DNA from: an uncultured bacterium
GTDB lineage: Bacteria > Patescibacteriota > Saccharimonadia > Saccharimonadales > Saccharimonadaceae
Length of the DNA: 64,000 bases
Direction: 5' to 3'
Assembly (NCBI GenBank): GCA_937863415.1
Contig: CALMFC010000005.1
Coordinates: 1 to 64,000 of the forward strand
The position numbers and the translations under genes were made by a program. This document shows positions 40,558-49,732 of the stretch, piece after piece; within the stretch, counting starts at the first letter, position 1; each line of letters begins with the position of its first letter. The notes under the pieces are model-generated. The model saw nothing but the letters and a program-made list of their open reading frames with translations, searched no databases and was not told where the DNA came from.

Positions 40558-41280
40558 TTATTCTAACTCAACCATAATATCGGCGTTGGTGTGCACGTTG
40601 ACTACATCATCTAGTTCATCCAACGCGTCCATTATCTTCATAATTTTCGCAGCTACCTCGAGGTCATCAATCTCTACGCTTCCATTTGGCACATATTGCA
40701 GGTCGGCTTCTGTGACAGATAAACCTGCATCAACAATTGCTTGTCTGACTTTGGCAAGGTCTTTGAGCTCCGTATAAACAATCAGCTCACCGCTTTCTTC
40801 TATCGCATCCTCAGCGCCCGCATCTAGAACAGCTAGCAGGGCATCCTCACCCGACGCCTTGACTTGGATTACGCCTTTACGGGTAAACTGAAATGCCACA
40901 CTGCCTGCATCGGCGATACGTCCACCGTTTTTTGTCAGCGCATTTTTGACTTCGGGGAAAGTGCGATTTTTGTTGTCAGTAGCGGTTTCGATAATAATTC
41001 CAACTCCACCAGGCCCCATCGCCTCATATGTCGTTTCTTCTAAAACAGCAGCATTTTTATCGGCAACGCGGTCAATCGCCCGTTGAATATTTGCCGCTGG
41101 CATATTGGCTTGCTTAGCTTTTTCAATCGCCATAGCAAGCGCAGAATTCATAGTTGGATCAACACCACCACGCGCTGCAATTGCAATTTGATTACCTAAT
41201 TTAGTAAAAATCGCGCCACGCTTGGCGTCTTTGGCGCCTTTTTCGCGTTTGATAGTTGACCACTTGCTGTGTCCTGACAT
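40558..41280 (-). CDS. yebC: YebC/PmpR-family protein
   Basis: 240 residues. MSGHSKWSTIKREKGAKDAKRG is the family signature, followed by NSALAMAIEKAKQANMPAANIQRAI and YEAMGPGGVGIIIE. YebC proteins act as transcription regulators in some bacteria and, in later work, as ribosome factors that help at proline stretches. A GGAG lies 8 nt upstream of the ATG and TATACT is further back. Confidence 0.95.
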   Translation of the reverse strand: MSGHSKWSTIKREKGAKDAKRGAIFTKLGNQIAIAARGGVDPTMNSALAMAIEKAKQANMPAANIQRAIDRVADKNAAVLEETTYEAMGPGGVGIIIETATDNKNRTFPEVKNALTKNGGRIADAGSVAFQFTRKGVIQVKASGEDALLAVLDAGAEDAIEESGELIVYTELKDLAKVRQAIVDAGLSVTEADLQYVPNGSVEIDDLEVAAKIMKIMDALDELDDVVNVHTNADIMVELE

Positions 41281-41368
41281 ACAAAATCTCCGATTTACTC
41301 AAAAAGTATAGGTATTTATTCTAGTATAACAGATACAGTATAAAATCGTACGCACGTAGTTAAACCTA

Positions 41369-41935
41369 CTATGTCGAACTAATATATAAGCCCACTGGTA
41401 CTTCGCAGGTAGTCACACTACCATCGTCCACATATTTAGTTGCGCCAGCCAGAACGCAATCCACATCTCCATCAAGAGTATAGGTTATCCATTGATTATT
41501 ACTGACTCCGTAAATACCATTAATAGCATATAGTACGCCTCGCGACTCCTCTCCCCAGTACGGATCATAGGAAACCCCGTGCGTCCATTTTTGTGAAAGT
41601 CTCATAAACCCCATTAGTATATTGTTTGTAGTATCATCTGTAATCCCCCAGTTCCCCAGACACACACCTGAATCAAAACCAGAGATTGCAGGATAATCTT
41701 GCGTAGACCCTAAACATGTTGGAGTAGTACTATCAAGTAGACCTCCATGAATAGTCGCGTATCCATCTAGCAATTCCTTCCACGAACGAGCAGTTACGAT
41801 AGCTTGAGTATTTTTAGCTTGCGCAGTAATACCAGTATAAGCAACCACAGTAATGCTGGCTAGAATGCCTATCACCACAATGACAATTAGTAGTTCAACA
41901 ATCGTAAAACCATACTTATTGGTTAACACACTCAT
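41369..41935 (-). CDS. Type IV pilin-like protein (pseudopilin)
   Basis: 188 residues. Leader MSVLTNKYG followed by FTIVELLIVIVVIGILASITVVAYTG, with Glu at mature position 5. The large globular part has four cysteines (CLGSTQDYPAISGFDSGVCLG; DCVLAGATKYVDDGSVTTCEV). It is probably a minor pilin or DNA-uptake pseudopilin. It lies 24 bp downstream of comEC on the same strand and may be translated with it. Confidence 0.9.
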   Translation of the reverse strand: MSVLTNKYGFTIVELLIVIVVIGILASITVVAYTGITAQAKNTQAIVTARSWKELLDGYATIHGGLLDSTTPTCLGSTQDYPAISGFDSGVCLGNWGITDDTTNNILMGFMRLSQKWTHGVSYDPYWGEESRGVLYAINGIYGVSNNQWITYTLDGDVDCVLAGATKYVDDGSVTTCEVPVGLYISST

Positions 41936-41959
41936 ACTAAGTTAACTATAACACACTAC

Positions 41960-43417
41960 CTATTCCACTAAATTGACGTCGCGCAGGTTGAACTTGGTTG
42001 CGCGCCATAAATATAGACATACGCCAAAGATAGCGACGTAACAAAGTATCGCCATGATTGGCCCAACCGTGACCTTACTCATCGCCCACGGAATATCTGC
42101 CAAAAACTGCGTGGCATACACCATGTAATCCAGTAACCATTGAGCGGGCGCGCCGATTATCATAGCAAGAGACGGCATTGCCAGTCCGCCGATACCCGCG
42201 ATGAATGTCAGTAACATCGCCAATGGCACCAATGGCAAAACCAGCAAATTAGCAATAATCGCCACGTTCGATAACTGCCCGAACGCCACGACGAGTATCG
42301 GCGCTGTGCATATTTGGGCAGAAATCGTCTCGCCTAAAATTTGTCTTATAAAGCCTGGTTTCTTTTCTCCAAAAAAATAGCGCTGCAATAAAGGTGCTAA
42401 AATCATCACTCCACCAAAAGCCGTAAATGATAACTGCCAACCCAAATCTCCCCATACATAGCTGGGATTAATCAGCACCGTTACTCCAACTGCGATCGCC
42501 AGCAGTACGATTGGATGAAATTTGCGCCCATAATACCAAGCAGCTAAACTTAGCCCAGCCACCAACCCTGCCCGCGACATACTTGGGCTTAGTCCAGTCA
42601 CCATAATAAATGCAAAAATCATAATGCTTGACGCCAAAGCGGATAAGTATTTCGAGACCTTCTCAAATAACCTACGCGCCAGCCTAACTAGTATTGTCAA
42701 ATTATACCCACTAGCAACAACCACATGCGTCAAACCAACCACCTGCAGTGCAACCACCAAATCAAGCGGTAATGCTCGTCTTTGTCCAACTAAATATCCA
42801 ATACCTAAACTCGCTTCGGGTTCGTTTAGTCCTTGTCTAATTCCACCAACAAACCAATCGCGAACCACACGTGCTATGTCGCCAGGCACTGGCTGCGTAA
42901 CGTTTGTAATTTTCGCTCTGTACATCACACCTGCAAAATTACCAAAACCTGCCAGCAAATTACCGCTAACGCTAACGATATCCCCACGTTTAATTTCTGA
43001 CTTGGTCGTAGCGCTAATCCAAACAGCACCCGACAATTTCTGATTATTAATAACTATACTATCTAGACGTATAACCAGCTGACCCGAGGGTCCTATGTCA
43101 ACGTCATCTTTGACGTGACCAGTGACTTCAATTGATTTTCCGTACATCGGTTTATATACATCTAGTTCACGCTGAGTAATCGATCCACGCCATAGACCCA
43201 TCGCTACACCAGCAATTAATAAAACTGGCATTAAATATACTCGACGTCTCCAAAAGACAAATGAAATCAATATGACGCCAATCACCGGCCACGAGCTGTT
43301 AGAAAAATACTTACTAAACCCAAACTGCGCCAAAACAACACCGATAAACAAAGTAATGCATAGGATAGCAATCAGCCAAGACGAATGCAACCTACGCCTA
43401 AACACCCACCAATTCAT
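41960..43417 (-). CDS. comEC: ComEC-like DNA uptake channel, without nuclease domain
   Basis: 485 residues. Four N-terminal hydrophobic segments, then an OB-fold region (about 70-165; VTGHVKDDVDIGPSGQLVIRLD). The competence domain with about eight helices follows (LVGQRRALPLDLVVALQVVGLTHVVVASGYNLTILVR near 210-245). The protein ends after the membrane part, so the C-terminal metallo-beta-lactamase nuclease domain of Bacillus ComEC is missing. It moves single-stranded DNA across the membrane. TATACT (43424-43429) ends 6 nt before the ATG. Confidence 0.93.
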   Translation of the reverse strand: MNWWVFRRRLHSSWLIAILCITLFIGVVLAQFGFSKYFSNSSWPVIGVILISFVFWRRRVYLMPVLLIAGVAMGLWRGSITQRELDVYKPMYGKSIEVTGHVKDDVDIGPSGQLVIRLDSIVINNQKLSGAVWISATTKSEIKRGDIVSVSGNLLAGFGNFAGVMYRAKITNVTQPVPGDIARVVRDWFVGGIRQGLNEPEASLGIGYLVGQRRALPLDLVVALQVVGLTHVVVASGYNLTILVRLARRLFEKVSKYLSALASSIMIFAFIMVTGLSPSMSRAGLVAGLSLAAWYYGRKFHPIVLLAIAVGVTVLINPSYVWGDLGWQLSFTAFGGVMILAPLLQRYFFGEKKPGFIRQILGETISAQICTAPILVVAFGQLSNVAIIANLLVLPLVPLAMLLTFIAGIGGLAMPSLAMIIGAPAQWLLDYMVYATQFLADIPWAMSKVTVGPIMAILCYVAIFGVCLYLWRATKFNLRDVNLVE

Positions 43418-43460
43418 AGTGCGAGTATATCAGATTCTTAGAATCTGCTGATAGCATAGA

Positions 43461-43494
43461 TGAAGTCCACGGGCGTCGTGAACTCAAGTTACTA
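43461..43494 (-). repeat. Decayed tRNA-Lys trailer module
   Basis: On the minus strand, downstream of the tRNA-Lys terminator, ACTTGAGTTCACGAC closely matches the antisense of the tRNA-Lys T-arm (ACTTGAACTCACGAC). After GCCC comes a poorly kept sense strand (GTGGACTTCA). No insert or 3' copy follows. Confidence 0.5.
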
Positions 43495-43506
43495 AATTCT
43501 CCAATT

Positions 43507-43532
43507 CAAAAAGCCACACAAGGTGGCTTCAT
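43507..43532 (-). terminator. Intrinsic terminator of tRNA-Lys
   Basis: On the minus strand AAGCCACC-TTG-TGTGGCTT followed by TTT, just after the encoded CCA. Confidence 0.8.
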
Positions 43533-43536
43533 GAAT

Positions 43537-43613
43537 TGGAGGGCCCAGTGAGACTTGAACTCACGACACCCTGCTTAAAAGGCAGGTGCTCTAACCGGCT
43601 GAGCTATGGGCCC
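43537..43613 (-). tRNA. tRNA-Lys (TTT)
   Basis: Acceptor GGGCCCA/TGGGCCC, anticodon stem CCTGC/GCAGG with loop CTTTTAA (TTT), T-arm GTGAG-TTCAAGT-CTCAC, encoded CCA. All stems pair well. Confidence 0.97.
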
Positions 43614-43663
43614 GTAAATTGTTAAAACAACTCTAGAAATGTACCACTAATAGAGGTGGTTTG

Positions 43664-44140
43664 TCAACGCCTACCCCTCTTTTCACTGGCAGGTTTAGTT
43701 AGAAATAAATCAATCACAGCCGCGATCAGTCCACCGCCAATAATCGCCGTACGATTTTGTGATAGCCAATCATAGACATCTGCCCCGAAACCTTGTGGCA
43801 TTAATACATGACCAAGTGGTTCGATTAAAAACGCCAAAGCCAGCAGTGTAAATAAAGCCGCTCCAACTATCCTACCAATAAAAGTTTTATAAATATAACC
43901 GTGAAACAGCAACACACCAGCTGGTAGTAACACAATAATTGCTAGCGTAACAGCAGTTGTTAGTGACCCGGTTGGAAACCCTAGCCCACTAGCAATTAAT
44001 CCAGCATCGTAACCCCATATACCACTAAGAATCGAGCCGGCTGCAAGCGCTAAACCGAGTAACCCAAACCTGCGACGCGTTAGATATGCCGACACGAACA
44101 GCAACACAGCAATCGCTACGCAAATCAAGATAACTTCCAC
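43664..44140 (-). CDS. Five-helix membrane protein, unknown
   Basis: 158 residues, almost entirely hydrophobic, with about five membrane segments and a short basic C-terminus (KPASEKRGRR). A single polar loop FGADVYDWLSQNR separates the last two helices. No family is recognised. Its ATG shares one base with the stop of the DUF192 gene, so the two are one transcript. Confidence 0.6.
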   Translation of the reverse strand: MEVILICVAIAVLLFVSAYLTRRRFGLLGLALAAGSILSGIWGYDAGLIASGLGFPTGSLTTAVTLAIIVLLPAGVLLFHGYIYKTFIGRIVGAALFTLLALAFLIEPLGHVLMPQGFGADVYDWLSQNRTAIIGGGLIAAVIDLFLTKPASEKRGRR

Positions 44141-44622
44141 TACTGCACCTCCAAGCCAACTAAATCAAATACGGCAGTTCGACCAATATTAATTGACTTC
44201 GAATCCACCGTTCCTGCCACTAACTCAACCACGTATTTGGCATCTGACTTTGGTTCGAATGTATCAATTAATGAAGTTTCGGGTGAGGCGTTTTTGACAA
44301 TGTAAACTACCTTTTTATATTGATCTAACCACACAATGTCAATCGGGAACTCCATGTCTTTGACCGTAATTTTCCATTTACTGATGCCAGGAAAAACAAA
44401 CAGCATTGCTTCACTTGCCCCCAGCGAACTGCGACCCGACAAACCCCTTGCCCTCTGAGTGTCGTTTAGTGCTAACTCTGTTTTAAAAATACCATCACCA
44501 AGGCGCAGGTTGGATGGCGGTGCCAGTAATCTCGGAATAACGGCCGAAGCAGCAAGTGCAATAGCAATCAAAACCAAGCCAATAATCGCTAAATTAATAG
44601 CTGACTTATGCCGCTTATACAT
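44140..44622 (-). CDS. DUF192-family exported protein
   Basis: 160 residues. One N-terminal membrane helix (about 10-30), then a DUF192 domain (about 45-155): ELALNDTQRARGLSGRSSLGASEAMLFVFPG, WKITVKDMEFPIDIVWLDQYKKVV and YVVELVAGTVDSKSI are the family blocks. The family is small, exported and of unknown biochemical role. It overlaps the membrane-protein gene that follows. Confidence 0.9.
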   Translation of the reverse strand: MYKRHKSAINLAIIGLVLIAIALAASAVIPRLLAPPSNLRLGDGIFKTELALNDTQRARGLSGRSSLGASEAMLFVFPGISKWKITVKDMEFPIDIVWLDQYKKVVYIVKNASPETSLIDTFEPKSDAKYVVELVAGTVDSKSINIGRTAVFDLVGLEVQ

Positions 44623-44701
44623 ATTGGCTATACTTTCTAATTAACATAAGCATAGTATAACATCTGGAGCCCAGAGTAGAGAGTGTAAAGTCAGTAATTA
44701 T

Positions 44702-45613
44702 TTATGCGCCGACTTTGTCTTTTTTGTTGCGACGTTTGGCGTTTAGTTCAACGTATTCGATAATTGCTCCGGCCACATCGCGACCAGTTACCTTTTCGAT
44801 TCCGAATCCAGGACTAGCATTGACCTCTAGAACTAGTGGCCCACGATTACTTCGCATCATATCAACACCTGCGATGTTAAGTCCCATGGCTTTGGCTGCC
44901 TTGATCGCCACCTTCTTTTCTTCGTCGGTTAGTTTAACAGTTGTGCCTTCGCCACCTTTATGCAGGTTAGAACGAAAATCATCGTCTAAACTTTGGCGTT
45001 TCATACTGGCGACAACTCGGCTACCAACTACAAACGCACGGATATCAGTACCGGCTGACTCTTCGACAAACTCTTGCAGCAAAATGTTAGTGCCATCGTC
45101 ATTTGTTAAGTAAAATGCCTGCAAAACCGACTTGGCTGCCTTTTTGGTTTCAGCTAAGACCACGCCGTTACCATGTGTGCCACGTGCCAGCTTGATAATA
45201 ACCGGCATACCACCAAGTTGTTCAAGTAAATCATCAATATCGGTGGTATTGCGCGAAACAATTGTCTTGGGAATACCGACGCCAGATTTAGCTAGTAACT
45301 GCATGCTGCGTAGTTTGTCGCGTGAACGGCTAATAGCAATCGAGCTTGATACCGTATATACCCCCTGCATCTCTAATTGACGAACAATAGCGGTGCCATA
45401 CCGAGTCATATTACTAGCGATCCGAGGAATAATCGCATCAAAATGCTCTAAATCCTCTCCTCTATAGCTAACTGTCGGGTTGTTTTGTTCAATAGAAGCA
45501 TAGCATTCGCGGTACTTAACTACAGTCACTTCGTGGCCACGTTTAATCGCCTCTTCTTTGAGACGTTTAGTAGAATAGTTGCCTGGTCCATTAGATAAAA
45601 TTGCAATTTTCAT
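44702..45613 (-). CDS. rimK: RimK-like ATP-grasp ligase
   Basis: 303 residues. ATP-grasp fold: N-terminal Rossmann-like part (MKIAILSNGPGNYSTKRLKEEA), ATP loop GMPVIIKLARGTHGNGVVLAE (about 135-155), and metal site PLVLEVNASPGFGIEKVTG. RimK adds glutamates to ribosomal protein S6 or makes poly-Glu; homologues make other amide bonds. Strong Shine-Dalgarno TAGGAGAG before ATG 45613. It lies 20 bp after a RimK-linked protease-family gene, a pairing known from other bacteria. Confidence 0.92.
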   Translation of the reverse strand: MKIAILSNGPGNYSTKRLKEEAIKRGHEVTVVKYRECYASIEQNNPTVSYRGEDLEHFDAIIPRIASNMTRYGTAIVRQLEMQGVYTVSSSIAISRSRDKLRSMQLLAKSGVGIPKTIVSRNTTDIDDLLEQLGGMPVIIKLARGTHGNGVVLAETKKAAKSVLQAFYLTNDDGTNILLQEFVEESAGTDIRAFVVGSRVVASMKRQSLDDDFRSNLHKGGEGTTVKLTDEEKKVAIKAAKAMGLNIAGVDMMRSNRGPLVLEVNASPGFGIEKVTGRDVAGAIIEYVELNAKRRNKKDKVGA

Positions 45614-45633
45614 ATTTCTCTCCTACAGTAGCA

Positions 45634-46140
45634 TTAATTGCTTTGATTTCCGTGATATTTTCTGTGAAATTCGTGTGGATTCTTTAGTAATTCGTTCGTA
45701 ATTGACTTGCCGGTTTCTTTGATTGGCGCAACGTGTTCATATTTTGTCACGTCAACAATAAATTTGTTACTAAGCGTTCGCCTGCCTATTAATATTGGGT
45801 AGTTGTTAACAGATCTATCAGATAGATTAAACCTTACTCGTATGCGGCGTCCAGCAATTTCAACAGGAACCATTGTACGGTACCTAATCTGCTCGTGACC
45901 TGTAGAGTTTCTAACTTTTACGGCTGTGTAGGTTTTGCGTTTAATTACTTTCCCGGTGTAAAAAGGCGAAGCCTTGCCAAATAGCGTAAACGTCAATTCG
46001 CCTATTTCGTTAATATGGATGTTTGTAGCCCAAACCGATGAAGCATCAGCTCCCGTGTCAATCTTGGCTGGAACATCATTAACATAGCCGACTATATTGA
46101 CTAGGACGTTTCTTCCAATAACATTCATATCTTGATTCAT
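45634..46140 (-). CDS. RimK-linked retropepsin-like protease (RimB/Zn_protease family)
   Basis: 168 residues. The catalytic motif KIDTGADASSVWAT near residue 30 and the second conserved segment NYPILIGRRTLSNKFIVDVTK match the family annotated as ATP-dependent zinc protease (DUF785/PF05618), which has an aspartic-protease-like fold. Members sit next to rimK and are thought to remove or limit the tails RimK adds. It lies upstream of rimK in the same direction. ATG 46140 or the ATG four codons later may be used. Confidence 0.87.
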   Translation of the reverse strand: MNQDMNVIGRNVLVNIVGYVNDVPAKIDTGADASSVWATNIHINEIGELTFTLFGKASPFYTGKVIKRKTYTAVKVRNSTGHEQIRYRTMVPVEIAGRRIRVRFNLSDRSVNNYPILIGRRTLSNKFIVDVTKYEHVAPIKETGKSITNELLKNPHEFHRKYHGNQSN

Positions 46141-46191
46141 ACTTATCTTATTTATTATATTTCAGTCGCCCAGTTTAGGCTAATTATGCAC

Positions 46192-46221
46192 AATATGCTA
46201 TCTGTTAATAATAGCATATTT
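46192..46221. promoter_or_regulatory. Dyad in the divergent promoter region
   Basis: Perfect AATATGCTAT / ATAGCATATT dyad with a ~9-nt loop, between the RimB-like gene and the ATP-grasp gene. Could be an operator or hairpin; no T tract on either side. Confidence 0.4.
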
Positions 46222-46324
46222 TAACATTTAAGTCAATAGATAAACCTCTGTAGATAGCTGCTAATGACCGGATAAATTACCAAATCAAAGATCGCCTATA
46301 CTTGCCTGAGGGATGAAAAATTGG

Positions 46325-46330
46325 TATAAT
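46325..46330 (+). promoter_or_regulatory. -10 box of the ATP-grasp gene
   Basis: TATAAT about 90 nt before GTG 46423, giving a leader long enough for a Shine-Dalgarno. Confidence 0.55.
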
Positions 46331-46422
46331 ATAGACACATACAGCCTACCTCTTTGACGATACGTGCCACCTTTGATTCGGCCACAAGATCATATTCAGG
46401 TTTTAATCGAAAGGAAATCATT

Positions 46423-47376
46423 GTGGACATACCCATAACACGCGACCAGCTTAAAATATCAACTCGCGTGCTATACGACGAGTTGCAAAGACAAAACGCT
46501 AACGTCGAGATTCTTGATAAAGACTCAAGTCTGCTAGAATACACTGCCAAGTCCGGCAAGAAACACTTATTGTTTAGTACCTGTAGTGACAAATCTTCGG
46601 CCGCCGGTATGATAGTTGCAGACAATAAAGTGCGAACGGCGACCGTTGCGCGTCGCATGGGCATTTCTACACCCGAACAAGTTATGTCACGTGACGTTCG
46701 CGAAATACGCAAATTCCTATCCGAAATGGGTCGAATTGTCGTTAAACCTGTCGCTAACAGTAGCGGAACTGGTGTCAGCACCAATATCACTACACAAAAA
46801 GCGCTTAGTCGCGCCTACAATTATGCAAAATCATTCAGTCGACGGATTGTCGCACAGCGCCACATTATCGGTAGCGACATTCGACTACTAATTGTTGGTG
46901 GTAAATTCTGCTCAGCAGTACTACGCAAGCCAGCCCATGTGATAGGTGACGGTGAATCGACTATCGAAATGTTGATTAATGACGCTAACGCCGACATGTC
47001 ACGCAATGACGACTCTCAATCGTCTCTGATGCATATCAATATGGGGGCGGCCGCTAGGTATCTGGGTGACAAACTTCAAAACGTTCTAAAATATGGTCAA
47101 GAAGCCCAGGTGGTTGGGCCCGCCAATGTCAGCCTAGGTGGTAGTTTACACGAGGCATCCCACCAAGTACCCCAGTCGATGATTAATGACGCCGAAGCAA
47201 TAACCGATAAACTAGGTTTAGGTATGAGCGGAGTTGATATGATGTGGGACAAAAAAACCGACAAACACTATCTGATTGAAGTAAACGCTACACCCGGCAT
47301 CGACATCCACGATGACCCGTTTAGCGGAACGTCAAGTGACGCCGTAGAGCGTTATGTTCAGTGGTTGATAGCCTAA
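46423..47376 (+). CDS. ATP-grasp ligase, RimK/cyanophycin-synthetase-like
   Basis: 317 residues. ATP-grasp core: MGRIVVKPVANSSGTGVSTNI (ATP loop, about 125-145), HIIGSDIRLLIVGGKFCSAVLRKPAHVIGDG (CphA/GshAB-like), and metal site YLIEVNATPGIDIHDD. The pattern DIRLLIVGGK...VIGDGESTI is closest to the ATP-grasp half of cyanophycin synthetases and bifunctional GshAB. It probably makes a peptide-like amide bond. GTG 46423 is chosen because AAAGGAA lies 6 nt upstream; upstream in-frame TTG 46354 lacks one. It faces the rimK cluster across a shared upstream region. Confidence 0.82.
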   Translation: MDIPITRDQLKISTRVLYDELQRQNANVEILDKDSSLLEYTAKSGKKHLLFSTCSDKSSAAGMIVADNKVRTATVARRMGISTPEQVMSRDVREIRKFLSEMGRIVVKPVANSSGTGVSTNITTQKALSRAYNYAKSFSRRIVAQRHIIGSDIRLLIVGGKFCSAVLRKPAHVIGDGESTIEMLINDANADMSRNDDSQSSLMHINMGAAARYLGDKLQNVLKYGQEAQVVGPANVSLGGSLHEASHQVPQSMINDAEAITDKLGLGMSGVDMMWDKKTDKHYLIEVNATPGIDIHDDPFSGTSSDAVERYVQWLIA

Positions 47377-47378
47377 AT

Positions 47379-48470
47379 TTATAGGTTTTTCAGCTCTTCT
47401 AGCAGTTTTCTTTGTTTTTTGGATAATTTAGTTGGCGTATCGACGACAATATTAATAATGTGTGGACCGCGTTTGTCAGAATTTAGATTCGGCACGCCAT
47501 GACCCGATAATTTAAAGTCGTCACCAGACTGAGTTCCGGCCGGTACCTTCATTCGAATTTTACCGTCAACTGTTATTACATCAATTTCGGTGCCCAGTGC
47601 AGCGTCAACCATATCGATATGCTGCTCAGACAAGATAATATTCCCCTCACGCGTAAACTGTTTGTGGGCTTTGACCCTAATATGAACATACAAATCACCG
47701 CGTTCACCATCTCCCACAGCCTCTCCACGCTCACGCAGGCGGATTGTAGCACCATCATCGATACCAGCAGGGACTTTGAGCTTAATGGTCTGTTTGCGGC
47801 GCTCAGTACCCTTTCCGCGACAAACTGTACAAACTTTTTCAGGTACTTTGCCACGACCATGACAAGTTTCACAAACTGCCGCTTGTTGAATTGGACCAAA
47901 AATCGTGTTCATTACACGGTTTACCTGTCCCGAACCCTTACAGGTTGGACATGTTTTCATGTCATGACCAGGTTCAACTGTCGTACCGCGACAGTGCGAA
48001 CATTCGTCGTCCATGTCTAGTTCAATCTTTTCTTCCACGCCAAACACCGCTTCTTCAAACGTTAACTGCAGCGAAACCTCTATGTCACGGCCTTTGCGTG
48101 GTCCGCGCTGCCTACCACCTGCGCCGCCGCCAAAAAACTGACCAAAAATATCACCTAGCCCACCATCACCAAAGTCAAAATGAACGTTCTGACCACCAAA
48201 CCCACCAAAACCTTCGAATGGATTACCGCCAGCCGCACCACCACCGCCGTTACCACCAACACCAGCATGACCAAATTGATCATAGCGTTGACGCTTGTCG
48301 CTATCTTTTAATACTTCGTAAGCTTCGCTAACTTCTTTAAATTTAACTTCGTCGCCACCTTCTTTGTCGGGGTGATACTTAACAGCCGCCTTGCGGTAAG
48401 CTTTCTTGATTTCATCAGCTGAGGCGTTTTTGGACAGACCCAGTACTTCGTAATAGTCGCGTTTGCTCAT
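47379..48470 (-). CDS. dnaJ: Chaperone DnaJ
   Basis: 363 residues. J domain with KYHPDKEG (HPD motif), a Gly/Phe-rich linker (about 70-120), then four cysteine repeats: [24 protein letters not shown] and CTVCRGKG. The first lacks its final Gly. C-terminal peptide-binding domains follow. It stimulates DnaK. Its promoter TTGTAA-N17-TATAAT ends 7 nt before the ATG, and a perfect CIRCE covers the -35, so it is HrcA-controlled and probably leaderless. Confidence 0.97.
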   Translation of the reverse strand: MSKRDYYEVLGLSKNASADEIKKAYRKAAVKYHPDKEGGDEVKFKEVSEAYEVLKDSDKRQRYDQFGHAGVGGNGGGGAAGGNPFEGFGGFGGQNVHFDFGDGGLGDIFGQFFGGGAGGRQRGPRKGRDIEVSLQLTFEEAVFGVEEKIELDMDDECSHCRGTTVEPGHDMKTCPTCKGSGQVNRVMNTIFGPIQQAAVCETCHGRGKVPEKVCTVCRGKGTERRKQTIKLKVPAGIDDGATIRLRERGEAVGDGERGDLYVHIRVKAHKQFTREGNIILSEQHIDMVDAALGTEIDVITVDGKIRMKVPAGTQSGDDFKLSGHGVPNLNSDKRGPHIINIVVDTPTKLSKKQRKLLEELKNL

Positions 48471-48488
48471 TACATAAATTATATAAAA

Positions 48489-48515
48489 TTAGCACTCTTA
48501 TTACAAGAGTGCTAA
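48489..48515. promoter_or_regulatory. CIRCE operator of dnaJ
   Basis: TTAGCACTC-N9-GAGTGCTAA, a perfect CIRCE inverted repeat. The dnaJ -35 (TTGTAA) lies in its spacer on the minus strand. Confidence 0.95.
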
Positions 48516-48573
48516 ACGAGTTTAATCTGTAAATTTTATTATCTAATTTAGGTAGTGCTATACTGACATACAA

Positions 48574-49689
48574 ATGAAGCCTTTTATTCGTTTTATCGGG
48601 GTCGTCCTTGGAACACTAAGGGCCGAATACCGTCAGTTATCTAATCGATATTTCGGCAAAATTCATCGTTTTGACGGTGATGCTAGGCAAATATGTCAAC
48701 AAATTCTCGATCGACTGTGGGAAGGTGATTTCTATCGGACTAGTCTGGGACATTTTGACTTTTTTTGGATGCGAGATTTTGGCACGGTCTGTCAGTCACT
48801 CGTTCGACTAGGCTACGTTAAACAAGTTCATCATACACTTCGCTGGGCACTGCGTTTTTATAGACGAGCAAATATTGTTAGCACCTGTATCGACAAAGCC
48901 GGCAACTGCTTTGAGGCACCGGGTCGTGCTATTGATTCTTTACCGTGGCTACTACACTGTATCGAGGTTAGTAATTATCCACTAAACAAGACTGAACGAA
49001 AATTTATCGAGCATCAACTGCGCAAATACCGCAAGATTTTTCTGGACCCAAACGGCTACATTAAACAAATGAAGTTCGCCGAAATGCGCGATGCTGTGAT
49101 GTACGACCGCAGCGCATACGCAGTTAGTTTGGTAGGCCGAATGGCGATCTGCGTCAAAAAACTAGGTTTTGAGAATGCGTTTGATATCCCCGCCAGCAAA
49201 TACCGTGACGAACTAATCGACACCTATTGGAATGGGCGATATTTTAGTGCTGATATGAAAACTACGGCATTTAGCGCTGAGTGCGCGCTTTTCCCGTTCT
49301 TTTTGGGGATTGTTGATGATGCCGACAAAGCTGAGTCAACGTTTAAATACATATCAGAAAAGAAACTTAACGAACCGTATCCATTAATTTATACCGATCA
49401 GCCCAAAGCTTTTCGCTACCACTGGTGGATGAGTGCGCCACTAATGCCAGATTATGCCAGTTCGACCATTTGGAGTTGGCACGGCGAATATTATCTGCAC
49501 CTGCTAAAAAAGTATAGAAGCCCCCAATACGACGAGCAGTATCGACGCTTCAGCCGGATGATTGAACGACACGGCACATTTCCAGAGATGTTAAACGCTG
49601 ACGGGTCTTGGTACTACGCCCCTACCTATCGCGGCGATCCAGGTATGGTATGGGTCGCACTATTCCTAGAGTTACCCGAACCAAATTAA
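48574..49689 (+). CDS. Six-hairpin glycosidase-like protein
   Basis: 371 residues, soluble, rich in Trp/Tyr/Arg. Blocks HFDFFWMRDFG (about 67-77), DSLPWLLHCIE, RDAVMYDRSAYAVSLVGRM, FSAECALFPFFLGI and SSTIWSWHGEYYLHLLKKY fit an (alpha/alpha)6 barrel like those of GH15, GH63 and rhamnosidase-type enzymes. No signal peptide, so it probably acts on an internal polyglucan or sugar. The acidic catalytic pair cannot be fixed by eye. TATACT ends 9 nt before the ATG. It lies between dnaJ and dnaK on the opposite strand. Confidence 0.65.
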   Translation: MKPFIRFIGVVLGTLRAEYRQLSNRYFGKIHRFDGDARQICQQILDRLWEGDFYRTSLGHFDFFWMRDFGTVCQSLVRLGYVKQVHHTLRWALRFYRRANIVSTCIDKAGNCFEAPGRAIDSLPWLLHCIEVSNYPLNKTERKFIEHQLRKYRKIFLDPNGYIKQMKFAEMRDAVMYDRSAYAVSLVGRMAICVKKLGFENAFDIPASKYRDELIDTYWNGRYFSADMKTTAFSAECALFPFFLGIVDDADKAESTFKYISEKKLNEPYPLIYTDQPKAFRYHWWMSAPLMPDYASSTIWSWHGEYYLHLLKKYRSPQYDEQYRRFSRMIERHGTFPEMLNADGSWYYAPTYRGDPGMVWVALFLELPEPN

Positions 49690-49726
49690 ACCCCCGCCAA
49701 AACTAGCGGGGGTTAATAAATTTTTT
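49687..49726. terminator. Bidirectional terminator
   Basis: CCCCCGC-CAAAACTA-GCGGGGG followed by a T-rich stretch, between the convergent glycosidase-like gene and dnaK. Confidence 0.85.
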
Positions 49727-49732
49727 GGTAAT

